Below, in pieces: positions 35,301-42,376 of a stretch of DNA of 64,000 nt. Position 1 is the first letter of the stretch. Each line of letters opens with the position of its first letter. This stretch comes from Lysobacter sp. Root494 (GTDB lineage: Bacteria; Pseudomonadota; Gammaproteobacteria; Xanthomonadales; Xanthomonadaceae), in NCBI RefSeq assembly GCF_001427225.1, contig NZ_LMFH01000006.1, positions 186,001-250,000 on the forward strand, written 5' to 3'. The notes under the pieces are model-generated. The model had not been told where the DNA came from. It made no database searches and saw only the letters and a program-made list of their open reading frames with translations. The translations under genes and the position numbers were made by a program.

Positions 35301-36440
35301 ATGAAAGGGAAGCAATCACCTAAGGGAAGGTGGAACCAAGTGCGAATCGCTGCTCGCCGCGAAAAGCGCCGTCTAGCGCGCCGCGGTAAGCACTACCACG
35401 GAATAGATCTGGACGATCTATTGTCGAAGCACCATCCCAGGCCGAATCCGGCTTATCGGCAGCCCAAGCGTCACAAGCTTCGCGGCAAGCGTTTCATCGA
35501 CATTCCCGCGCGTCTTGACTGCGTCACGGACGCGGACTGGTCCCTCTTGGCGGGGGTGCTCAACACCATTCGAGACATCTCCCTTCGGGGCGGATACCGC
35601 CGAGTAATCCTCAATTTTTACGATGTCGTTTCGATGGCGCCGGCCGCGGCAGTCGCGCTGGTGGCTGAGATTCAGCGTTGCCGCGAGTTCTGCGATCGTC
35701 GAACTGACATCACCGGCACCTACCCTAACTCCCATGACGTGGCGGCGCTTCTCTGTGATGTGGGCTTTTTCAAAGCGCTGGATATTCGTGAACCCCCTAG
35801 GCCCAAGGCCTTCGACCGCAAGACTTACGTCCAGATCAGTCGGAAGAACTCCAACGTCCCTGAATTCGCCGACGAATTGCTGGCCTGTTTCGAGGAGGTC
35901 TTCGAATTTGACCCCGCAGATCGCCGGCGTCTTTACGTAGCGCTGCTGGAATCGATGGACAATGTGTTCGAGCACGCCTATCCGACGGACTCAAAGGCTC
36001 CGCATTTCATAAGGGAGTGGTGGTTGTTGGGGCTCGGTGACCGCGACCAACGTACGATCAGTTTTACGTTCTACGATCAGGGCGCCGGCATCCCAGCAAC
36101 GATTCGAGGCCGTCAGCCAGATAGGATCAGGAATGTATTAGGCAGATGGTCGGATGGGCAGTGGATCAAGCGTGCGGTTGAAAAAGGCGTGTCCCGGCAT
36201 CAGTCTCGTCGACGTGGGCACGGGCTTCAAAAATTGCGTGAGTTCATTCAGGAGCTTGATGTGAACGGCTCGCTTCGCGTGGTTGCGAATCAAGGGCTCG
36301 CAGAATTTTCGAGCAGCGGCCACGTGACGGTCGGGGCAATTACAGAGGAACTTAATGGGACCCTTGTTGTCTGGCAGATCCGAGACGTTGACGTCAACGT
36401 GCCTCAAGATTCAGATGGAGCACTCCCCCATGCAGCCTAG
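35301..36440 (+). CDS. STAS-like plus GHKL ATPase protein of unknown system
   Basis: The protein has 379 residues. Residues 1-60 are very basic. Residues about 65-150 look STAS-like (RVILNFYDVVSMAPAAAVAL). The C-terminal half is a GHKL/HATPase fold: N box LLESMDNVFEHAY, G1 box FYDQGAGIP, G2-like RRRGHGLQKLREF. No HisKA or TM domain is seen, so it resembles an anti-sigma-factor-type kinase (SpoIIAB/RsbW-like) rather than a sensor kinase. GGGGA lies just before the ATG. The next gene, another STAS-like protein, overlaps its end, suggesting a partner-switch pair. Codons AGG, AGA, TTA and ATA mark it as foreign. Confidence 0.75.
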   Translation: MKGKQSPKGRWNQVRIAARREKRRLARRGKHYHGIDLDDLLSKHHPRPNPAYRQPKRHKLRGKRFIDIPARLDCVTDADWSLLAGVLNTIRDISLRGGYRRVILNFYDVVSMAPAAAVALVAEIQRCREFCDRRTDITGTYPNSHDVAALLCDVGFFKALDIREPPRPKAFDRKTYVQISRKNSNVPEFADELLACFEEVFEFDPADRRRLYVALLESMDNVFEHAYPTDSKAPHFIREWWLLGLGDRDQRTISFTFYDQGAGIPATIRGRQPDRIRNVLGRWSDGQWIKRAVEKGVSRHQSRRRGHGLQKLREFIQELDVNGSLRVVANQGLAEFSSSGHVTVGAITEELNGTLVVWQIRDVDVNVPQDSDGALPHAA

Positions 36441-36759
36441 TATCCGCTACACCGTGGCGACCACCTTTTCTCGTCGACCGGGCGGTCGAAAGCGAGCTAA
36501 TGGTGTGCACTCTGGCGAGGAGTTCCGCGAGGACGTAGCGCGCGCCTTGCTGCAACAGTATGAGCATGTTGTTTTCGACCTTTCCGGCGCTGCGGGCTAC
36601 TCTTCCGGCTTCCTCGATGAGGCCTTTGGCGGATTAGTCCGCTATTACAAGATCGAAGAGTTGCGCCAGAGAATTGAAATAGTCGCCGAAGACGATCCTG
36701 GCGCCGTAGAGACCGCGTGGGCACGGATCAAAGACGCCGACAAAGAGGCAAGACACTAA
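36430..36759 (+). CDS. STAS-like (DUF4325-type) protein
   Basis: The protein has 109 residues, from the ATG with GGAG 9 nt upstream. The core reads HVVFDLSGAAGYSSGFLDEAFGGLVRYY, matching the DUF4325 pattern of a strand, an SSxFxDExF turn and a helix, related to STAS anti-anti-sigma folds. It overlaps the GHKL gene by 11 nt, so the two products are probably made in fixed proportion and interact. The function is unknown. Confidence 0.72.
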   Translation: MQPSIRYTVATTFSRRPGGRKRANGVHSGEEFREDVARALLQQYEHVVFDLSGAAGYSSGFLDEAFGGLVRYYKIEELRQRIEIVAEDDPGAVETAWARIKDADKEARH

Positions 36760-36770
36760 AGGAGCGGTGC

Positions 36771-37244
36771 ATGGCAGATGGTGGGGGGACACCGCTCTGG
36801 CTCACTCTCGTGTTGCAAGTCGCGACCGTTGCAGGAACGCATCTTTTTGCGCGAAGCAGAGAGAAGTCGAAAAGCCACGAGGACATCTTGCGCGAATGGC
36901 GCAAAAGCCAGCAGCAATTACTAAGTGATTGCGCGGACTTGGCTAGGGACCATTACGTCAATCCGGCAATGATTACCGGAACATCGGTATCTGCTGCCAA
37001 GATAATGGATCGGTTAAGGCGATTTCGCGCGCAGTTTGGCGACGTGCTGGTGGTCGACGCCGCAGATTCTGCGGAGGCAAACCGGCTCTTTGTCCAGCTA
37101 AACAACCTGATCACGGGGCCTGACGATTTCCAGGACCCTGGGCGGGCACCTCGTGCTATTGGCGATCCGATGTTCGACAACATTCGAGGGTGCGAAGAAG
37201 CCCTTTCTCGGAACCTTAAGAAGCCTCGGAAGATCAAGTCGTAG
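36771..37244 (+). CDS. Single-TM protein, third gene of the GHKL/STAS set
   Basis: The protein has 157 residues. One hydrophobic segment at about 8-27 is followed by a charged cytoplasmic-type domain (SREKSKSHEDILREWRKSQQ) of mostly helical character. AAGGAG lies 6 nt before the ATG, and the gene starts 11 nt after the STAS-like gene, so all three form one operon. No known domain is recognised; a membrane effector or anchor is an inference. Confidence 0.65.
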   Translation: MADGGGTPLWLTLVLQVATVAGTHLFARSREKSKSHEDILREWRKSQQQLLSDCADLARDHYVNPAMITGTSVSAAKIMDRLRRFRAQFGDVLVVDAADSAEANRLFVQLNNLITGPDDFQDPGRAPRAIGDPMFDNIRGCEEALSRNLKKPRKIKS

Positions 37245-37247
37245 AGA

Positions 37248-37263
37248 GTAGGAAAAGCCTTAC
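37248..37263. repeat. 16-bp near-palindrome, copy 1
   Basis: GTAGGAAAAGCCTTAC, an imperfect dyad, recurs at 38167-38182 as GTAGGAAAAGTCCTAC. The two copies bracket the minus-strand gene at 37583-38050. Confidence 0.55.
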
Positions 37264-37582
37264 AAAAACGCGAGGCATTACCTGATTGTCAGCGGCACGC
37301 TCTACGGCGACGATGGCGGCACACTTCGGAGCCGCACCATGGCCACGATTGATTCCCTACTGGTCGAACTGTGCGCCGCCGCACTCGAAGGCGATAAGGA
37401 GGCTGCCGCGTTCCTACGTATGTTCGCGCCTTGGGCGGCAGAGCAAACTGTTAGCGCAGCCGAAGGTCACCTGGCAACTTATCCGCGCGAACGCCCTTGA
37501 ACGAAGCCTGTCGCTTGGGAGACGGTCGCGTGCTGTTCTACGGCACCCCGGATGATGCGCCGTTAATCCACGCGCTCTAATT
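37264..37582 (+). other. Spacer with possible micro-ORF 37339-37500
   Basis: This gap holds a 53-codon frame (37339-37500) encoding MATIDSLLVELCAAALEGDK and a further 33 residues, whose LxAAAxxGDxxAA pattern recurs in the frame at 38240. The same frame is open further upstream without an ATG, and a second short frame (NEACRLGDGRVLFYGTPDD) overlaps its stop by TTGA. It may be a small gene or the wreck of a larger one. Confidence 0.35.
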
Positions 37583-38050
37583 TTAAACAGTCCGTTGCAA
37601 GGTTCCCGTTACCGCTTCAATAGGGGTGGACCACTCGCGCGGGTCGGTGTACAGCAGCTCCAGGGCAACCAGCCCGTCTTGCGTGATCACGATCTGACCG
37701 CCGCCCTTTTCTACCAGCCCTCGCTGTTGCAACGCGCGCAACGTCACAATTGAAGCTCGACTTCCTGCAATCGATACGACGCGGGCATCACGCCACAGCT
37801 CGCCCTGCCACGCTGCCAAAAGCATCTCCTGTTGCAGCGCGCGCAGCGGCGCTGCTATTGATGGCGGCAAATTGGGGATCGTGCTCATTTGCACGAAGCC
37901 TGCCCCTAGGCTCTGCAGAGGCGTAACTCCTGCGGGTGCCCTTACGGCTACGTGCTCAGGGTTAGCCGCGGTTCTCTCCGCATGGGCGCGAAATCCCTCT
38001 TCCCATCGGGCGCGTGTTTGATCATCGATTCGCTTTCGTCTGCGGACCAT
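37583..38050 (-). CDS. Hypothetical protein with winged-helix-like C-terminus
   Basis: The protein has 155 residues from the ATG chosen; the frame stays open upstream and could start as far as 38161 (192 residues), with no clear ribosome-binding site to decide. The N-terminus is basic (MVRRRKRIDDQTRARWEEGF). The C-terminal part (LRALQQRGLVEKGGGQIVIT) looks like a winged-helix with a beta wing. It is flanked by two copies of a 16-bp palindrome. I do not recognise the family. Confidence 0.55.
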   Translation of the reverse strand: MVRRRKRIDDQTRARWEEGFRAHAERTAANPEHVAVRAPAGVTPLQSLGAGFVQMSTIPNLPPSIAAPLRALQQEMLLAAWQGELWRDARVVSIAGSRASIVTLRALQQRGLVEKGGGQIVITQDGLVALELLYTDPREWSTPIEAVTGTLQRTV

Positions 38051-38404
38051 GGAGCCATGGTAGGCCTGTGCGTCGCAATGGCTGCGAAAGAACCCGGCCC
38101 CGGGCGTCGCTGTCACGCGCATGCGGCCAAGTGGCTGGGCTCCTAAGCGTGCGCTACACAAGCAATGTAGGAAAAGTCCTACGCAGCACCGTGGCCCTCT
38201 TCTATAGCTCGCAGCTGACTAGCACGGGCATTATGGCGCATGACACCACAGGTCCTCATAGAAGCCCTAAGCGCCGCAGCTGTTGCTGGAGATGCCAAGG
38301 CAGCCTTTGGATGCTGCGTCAGCTTTGAGTTGTACGTTCGACGGCTGCACTGATGCAAAAACCGTACGATCGTTAGGACTGAAGGATCACAGGGGACGAA
38401 GAAC
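38051..38404. other. Spacer with second palindrome and micro-ORF 38240-38353
   Basis: It contains the palindrome at 38167-38182 and a 37-codon frame (38240-38353) encoding MTPQVLIEALSAAAVAGDAK and 17 more residues, similar in pattern to the frame at 37339. No ribosome-binding site of note is seen. It otherwise serves as the promoter zone for the divergent genes on either side. Confidence 0.35.
38167..38182. repeat. 16-bp palindrome, copy 2
   Basis: GTAGGAAAAGTCCTAC is a dyad (GTAGGA and TCCTAC around AAAG). It matches copy 1 at 14 of 16 positions. Confidence 0.55.
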
Positions 38405-39313
38405 ATGACGGCAATGCGGTGCCCAATCTGCGAGACGGAAGGTGCTGTCTACGTGCAGGGCTATGGCAGCAACTATGAGGTGAATTGCCCTGTCTGCAAA
38501 CGTTTTAGGATCACCTCCACAGCAGAGACAATAGTCGAGCACTGGGACACGTCAAAGCGACTCCTGTTGGCAGGGCGGGCCCGGAGGCACTGGAACGACA
38601 CCAACCGTCCAATGATGGTTACAAGCGAGACTGCAGAAGGCATGGATGGCCCCGTGCTGACAAGCGTGCTGCAGAAGCAGGACGCATTGCTGTCGGACAT
38701 CGCGAGTCAGTCACGCCATCCAGGCTCAGTAGTGAATCTCGGGCCGTTCGACTGTGTGATATTCGACGGCGCTCCGGGTGATGAGTTGGGTTACCACGTT
38801 CAATCCATGGTTGACCGCGGGCTGCTTCAAGCTCGTCGAACGATCAATGAGATCGTTATCACGCCTCAGGGTTGGGAGCACCTTGAACAGCTGCGTTCGC
38901 CCCTCGGTGGCAATCGTTCCGATATCTTCGTCGCCATGTCTTTCAAGGAGGCTCTCCGAGGAGCATGGGAGGACGGAATCAAGCCAGGTGTGGCAGCTGC
39001 CGGCTACCGCGCAAAACGCGTGGACAGCGACGCCCACAACGACAAGATCGATGATCGAATCATCGCAGGGATCCGCGCTTGTTACGCAGTCGTAGTTGAT
39101 GTAACCACCCAAAATGCAGGCGCTTACTTCGAAGCCGGCTTCGCTATGGGCGTAGGGCGCCCAGTCGTTTGGACCGTCCATGAAGAAGATTTGCCGAACC
39201 TCCATTTCGATACCAGGCAGTTCCGCCACATTGTCTGGTCGAACGAGTTGGACCTGTGCGCGAAGCTAACGACGCACCTCCTCGCGGTATTCGGTCGCGG
39301 TCCGCTCGTATAA
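38405..39313 (+). CDS. Zinc-ribbon protein with TIR/deoxyribosyltransferase-like domain
   Basis: The protein has 302 residues. Residues 6-31 carry two Cys pairs (CPIC, CPVC), a zinc ribbon. Residues about 125-165 resemble a winged helix (ITPQGWEHLEQL). Residues about 170-290 match the nucleoside 2-deoxyribosyltransferase/TIR-like fold: SDIFVAMSF, a helix, KIDDRIIAGIRACYAVVVDV, and the conserved Glu in GAYFEAGFAMG. Enzymes of this fold cleave N-glycosidic bonds, and TIR relatives are NAD-consuming immune effectors. A role as a defence effector is an inference; the membrane protein gene that follows may be its partner. Confidence 0.7.
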   Translation: MTAMRCPICETEGAVYVQGYGSNYEVNCPVCKRFRITSTAETIVEHWDTSKRLLLAGRARRHWNDTNRPMMVTSETAEGMDGPVLTSVLQKQDALLSDIASQSRHPGSVVNLGPFDCVIFDGAPGDELGYHVQSMVDRGLLQARRTINEIVITPQGWEHLEQLRSPLGGNRSDIFVAMSFKEALRGAWEDGIKPGVAAAGYRAKRVDSDAHNDKIDDRIIAGIRACYAVVVDVTTQNAGAYFEAGFAMGVGRPVVWTVHEEDLPNLHFDTRQFRHIVWSNELDLCAKLTTHLLAVFGRGPLV

Positions 39314-39362
39314 GCCGACGGGTTTCGATAGATCGATTAGCAGCTTTTCGACCGGAGCCCCA

Positions 39363-39848
39363 ATGATTCGGCATACAGTCCCAGCGAAAGAAGCTCCTAC
39401 ATACCGCGCGGCTATGGCGGCCATGGAGCGCTTCGGCGAACACGCCGCACCTGAAGCCTTTAAATGGGTTGGCTGGTCGGTTGCCATTGCTGCAATCGAA
39501 GTGGTTCGCCGCCGCACCGATGCCGATTGGTTGCTGGCTGGAGAAGTCTTGCTAGCATTTCTTGTGCTCTCCCGCATCACTTGGCGTCTCTCGCCAAACA
39601 GAGCTCCAGAGATCGAAGAATCAGATGGTAGTGTCACGTTCGAATTGACGGGCAAGGGGACTGCCTGGAGCTTCGCTGTCGGTTTGGTTTGCTGGGCTCT
39701 AATGTTGACGCTAACCCTTGGCCTTGCAGACTTGATAGCTGACTCCGAACTCTTAGCCACCGACGTGCCGAGCGCAATTCGCGCCCCACAACCAGCAACA
39801 CCCAAAGTGGCGTCTCCAGCAAGTGGAGAAGTTATTCAGACCCGGTGA
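39363..39848 (+). CDS. Small membrane protein after the zinc-ribbon gene
   Basis: The protein has 161 residues with hydrophobic segments at about 35-50, 57-72 and 100-125, and a proline- and alanine-rich tail. It starts 49 nt after the previous stop, on the same strand. No family is recognised. It could be the membrane part of a two-gene system with the upstream protein. Confidence 0.6.
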   Translation: MIRHTVPAKEAPTYRAAMAAMERFGEHAAPEAFKWVGWSVAIAAIEVVRRRTDADWLLAGEVLLAFLVLSRITWRLSPNRAPEIEESDGSVTFELTGKGTAWSFAVGLVCWALMLTLTLGLADLIADSELLATDVPSAIRAPQPATPKVASPASGEVIQTR

Positions 39849-40129
39849 AGTACAGCCAGGGGATCGCTGCCGCCTTGGCTCTGGGCCGGGAACGCAACGC
39901 GCACTTGGGAGCCTACGGCCATCGCGATCAAATAGCGGTCCTCCTATCGGACACGGATCCGACATCAGCGAAAACCGGGGGCTCCGCTCTTGGTTCAAGG
40001 CAGGATTTCTACCTTGCAGGAAAGTCACTGCAACTTTGGAAGTAGCCGGAATTTCGGCTTTCAAGCGCCAGAACTGGCGATTGATCGTCCCGAAACTTTT
40101 CAAAATTGAATTTTGACGGTGCGAAAATT
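39849..40129. other. Junction between unknown cargo and metal module
   Basis: No supported gene. A 66-codon frame at 39845-40045 starts with a GTG overlapping the previous stop but lacks a near ribosome-binding site. Composition becomes AT-richer near 40085-40130 (CTTTTCAAAATTGAATTTTG), and the metal module begins just after, so this may be a recombination joint. Confidence 0.4.
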
Positions 40130-40396
40130 TCAGGAGGGGCGCGAGTCGTGTCGACCAGTGGCCAAAGTTTTACCCTCCCCCTCCCCTTGGCGGCAGGGTA
40201 TCGCGCAACACCCGCCGCTCTGCTGTATCGGCGGGCAAGGCACGCTTCCGTAGGAGCAGAACACGCAGCAATCGCCGGGCTTGGGCTGCAAGATCGCGCC
40301 GCACGCATAGCAGTCGTGGAAGTAGCGGCAGGCATCGGCCGGCATGACTTCGGTCGACTGCGCACCGCACAGCGGGCAGGTCAGGACGCTGTGCAT
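40130..40396 (-). CDS. GDCCVxC-type cysteine-rich small protein
   Basis: The protein has 88 residues and at least 12 cysteines. It opens with a CPLCG zinc-binding-like motif, and the core reads GDCCVFCSYGSVPCPPIQ, the hallmark of the GDCCVxC family, of which some members are selenoproteins; here the positions are Cys. The tail after GGCCAIPC is longer than I would expect. It lies in the same direction as the membrane protein gene, 28 nt downstream of it, so it is probably in the same MerR-controlled operon. Confidence 0.75.
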   Translation of the reverse strand: MHSVLTCPLCGAQSTEVMPADACRYFHDCYACGAILQPKPGDCCVFCSYGSVPCPPIQQSGGCCAIPCRQGEGEGKTLATGRHDSRPS

Positions 40397-40424
40397 TTCC
40401 AGCGGAGCAGCAGCAGACCGCTCA

Positions 40425-41126
40425 TTACGCCAACGCCGCCATCAGCGAGGGTTCGATGCGTGGCCATGCTATGGCGAGCAGCACCGCCAAGGAGGCTCCA
40501 CTCATCAGACCGAGCGTTGCAGGCGAGATGCGCGCCTTACGCCGGACCGACTCGCGCCAGATCCACAGCCATGCCACCACCGTGACCAGCAGTGCAAGCA
40601 GCGTCATCCATCCATGCGCCTTGCCGAACCACGCCAAGACGCCACCCGCCGCAGTTGCGGCGATGGCCGGAAAGGCCAGCGGAAGTACGCAGCAGGCGCC
40701 GCAGGCGACTACCGCGGCGACGGCAGTTGCGATCGAAGATCCGGCTACTCCCGTCGACTTCACCGGAGCCGCCGGAGTGTCGCAGGCGCCGCAGCAGGAA
40801 GCGGCATCGGCCTTGGGGTCATGGAACGGTGCGAGCAGTTCGTCGGCGCTCCCGACGGCATCCGGCGGGACGGTGATGGTCAACACCACCTCTTCGCCAG
40901 CCACCATGTCGAACGCCAGGAAGGCGCAGCAGTCTCGTTCGCGTGCCACCATTTCCTCGATATCGCCCAAGGCCGATGCCTCGTAGACCAAGGTCAGGGT
41001 GGGGCCCTGCCGATCGAGGCGGTGGAGCGATCTCTGGTTCAGGGCCGCGATCCATGCCACGCGTTCGCGAAACGCATGGGCTTCCAGTGAGCAGGCGGGA
41101 CCGGACGGTGCAGGGGTGGTGGTCAT
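40425..41126 (-). CDS. Cysteine-rich membrane protein of the MerR-controlled module
   Basis: The protein has 233 residues. The N-terminal soluble half (1-110) ends in a Cys cluster (ASCCGACDTP). The C-terminal half has three or four TM segments, the first carrying ACGACCVLPLAFPAIA, similar in idea to the vicinal cysteines of MerT/MerF mercury importers. It is driven by a MerR-type promoter with a 19-bp spacer. Likely a metal or organometal carrier; the metal cannot be named from sequence. Confidence 0.65.
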   Translation of the reverse strand: MTTTPAPSGPACSLEAHAFRERVAWIAALNQRSLHRLDRQGPTLTLVYEASALGDIEEMVARERDCCAFLAFDMVAGEEVVLTITVPPDAVGSADELLAPFHDPKADAASCCGACDTPAAPVKSTGVAGSSIATAVAAVVACGACCVLPLAFPAIAATAAGGVLAWFGKAHGWMTLLALLVTVVAWLWIWRESVRRKARISPATLGLMSGASLAVLLAIAWPRIEPSLMAALA

Positions 41127-41155
41127 TGAAGTTCTCCTGGGAGGGAATGCCCGCT

Positions 41156-41186
41156 ACCCTAGGACTTCAAGCTACTTGAGGTTCAA
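41156..41186 (-). promoter_or_regulatory. MerR-type promoter with 19-bp spacer
   Basis: On the minus strand, TTGAAC (-35, 41181-41186) and TAGGGT (-10, 41156-41161) are separated by exactly 19 nt, the long spacer of MerR-activated promoters. The spacer contains the dyad CTCAAG-TAG-CTTGAAG. It drives the membrane protein and GDCCVxC genes and lies beside the divergent MerR-type regulator. Confidence 0.75.
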
Positions 41187-41192
41187 GCCCCC

Positions 41193-41678
41193 ATGACCAG
41201 CGAAATAAAGATCGGACAACTGGCGAAAGTGACCCACACCACGCCGCCGACCATTCGCTATTACGAAGACATCGGCCTGCTGCAGCCTCCACCCCGCCAA
41301 GCGGGCAGCCAGCGGGTGTACGGCGACGGCGACGTGCGTCGTCTGACTTTCATCCGCCGGTGCCGCGAGTTCGGGTTTTCGATTGACCGGGTGCGCGTGC
41401 TCGCGTCGTTGGTGCAGGACCGCGAGCGTTCCTGCATGGAAGCCCGCGAACTGGCGTTTTCCCATTTGGTCGAAGTACGGGAGAAGCTGCAGGAGTTGCA
41501 GGAACTCGAGCACAGCATCGCCGCGTTCGTGGATAGCTGCGACCAGTCCTGCGCGGGCGGCGTCGGCGCGGACTGCGTGATGTTGGAAGAGCTGTCGGCA
41601 CCGGAGAACACCGCGGCTTCCCGTGCAACGCGATCCGGTTGCTGTGCACCAGTAACTGCCGACAGGAAGTCACGGTGA
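41193..41678 (+). CDS. MerR-family metal-responsive regulator
   Basis: The protein has 161 residues. The MerR HTH (about 6-75, [20 protein letters not shown]) is followed by a dimerisation helix. Cysteines in [18 protein letters not shown] and ADCVML could form the metal site. A Cys-Cys pair ends the protein. It is divergent from the module it likely activates, with the operator in between. The closest known types are MerR, CadR and ZntR; I cannot choose among them. Confidence 0.85.
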   Translation: MTSEIKIGQLAKVTHTTPPTIRYYEDIGLLQPPPRQAGSQRVYGDGDVRRLTFIRRCREFGFSIDRVRVLASLVQDRERSCMEARELAFSHLVEVREKLQELQELEHSIAAFVDSCDQSCAGGVGADCVMLEELSAPENTAASRATRSGCCAPVTADRKSR

Positions 41679-42013
41679 CGAAAACCGCGCTCGTCTACAT
41701 CGGTGCGGCCATGGCCGAGATCGCCGGTTGTTACGGCTTCTGGTTGTGGTTGCGTGAAGGCAAGTCCGCGTGGATTGTGCCGGGCGCCCTGCTGTCGCTG
41801 ATTGCCTTCGCTTGGTTGCTGACGCTGGTCGAGGCTAACGCCGCCGGCCGTGCGTATGCGGCGTATGGCGGCGTGTACATCGCGGCGTCGCTGTTCTGGC
41901 TGTGGCAGATCGAAGGTATTCGCCCGGACCGGTGGGACGTCATCGGCGCGGGCATCTGCCTGGTGGGAGCTGGGATTATTTTGTTCGCACCGCGCAGTAC
42001 GCCGATTGTCTGA
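41675..42013 (+). CDS. YnfA family (UPF0060) membrane protein
   Basis: The protein has 112 residues with four TM helices. Family signatures are [19 protein letters not shown] and [18 protein letters not shown], with [19 protein letters not shown]. The start is GTG at 41675, overlapping the MerR stop by 4 nt, with AGGAAG about 6 nt upstream. YnfA-like proteins resemble small multidrug resistance transporters. It is coupled to the regulator, not to the promoter on the other strand. Confidence 0.88.
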   Translation: MTKTALVYIGAAMAEIAGCYGFWLWLREGKSAWIVPGALLSLIAFAWLLTLVEANAAGRAYAAYGGVYIAASLFWLWQIEGIRPDRWDVIGAGICLVGAGIILFAPRSTPIV

Positions 42014-42035
42014 TCCGCGCCTGTCAAAGTGCCTT

Positions 42036-42356
42036 TCAGTCGGAATCAGTCGCGGCCTCTTTCTCCTTTCGCTTCGCGCCTGAGACGTCCATGACGGCTT
42101 CGGTGACTGCCATAACGTTCTCGAGGTCGATCATGTCAGCGACCTGTTCCCGGGTGATGTGCGGGTAATTGCGCTTCAGCGCCGCGGTCGTTGCGTCGAT
42201 CACAGCGTCGATCTGCCAGCGATCGAAACCCACCTCGTCGGAGAAGCTTGAAAGAGCACCGGCCAATCCCTCCAGCGCGCGGAGCGATAGCGGCGGCACA
42301 ACATAGGTCTCGCCGCCAAGTTCGAGTGGGATGCCTTTGAAGGGGACGGTATTCAT
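42036..42356 (-). CDS. Phage tail assembly chaperone-like protein
   Basis: The protein has 106 residues. It resembles phage tail assembly chaperones in its TYVVPPLSLRALEGL opening and the helical ITREQVADMIDLENVMAVTE segment. It is the last gene of the phage operon, downstream of the tape measure gene, whereas chaperones normally lie upstream of it. The role would be to coat the tape measure protein before tail assembly. Confidence 0.6.
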   Translation of the reverse strand: MNTVPFKGIPLELGGETYVVPPLSLRALEGLAGALSSFSDEVGFDRWQIDAVIDATTAALKRNYPHITREQVADMIDLENVMAVTEAVMDVSGAKRKEKEAATDSD

Positions 42357-42376
42357 GCTGATAGGGTTCTTTACTC

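Noticed and set aside
39845-40045. A 66-codon frame after the small membrane protein gene
   Set aside because: GTG start overlaps the previous stop but no ribosome-binding site at useful distance, and the peptide has no recognisable pattern; kept only as part of the junction region.
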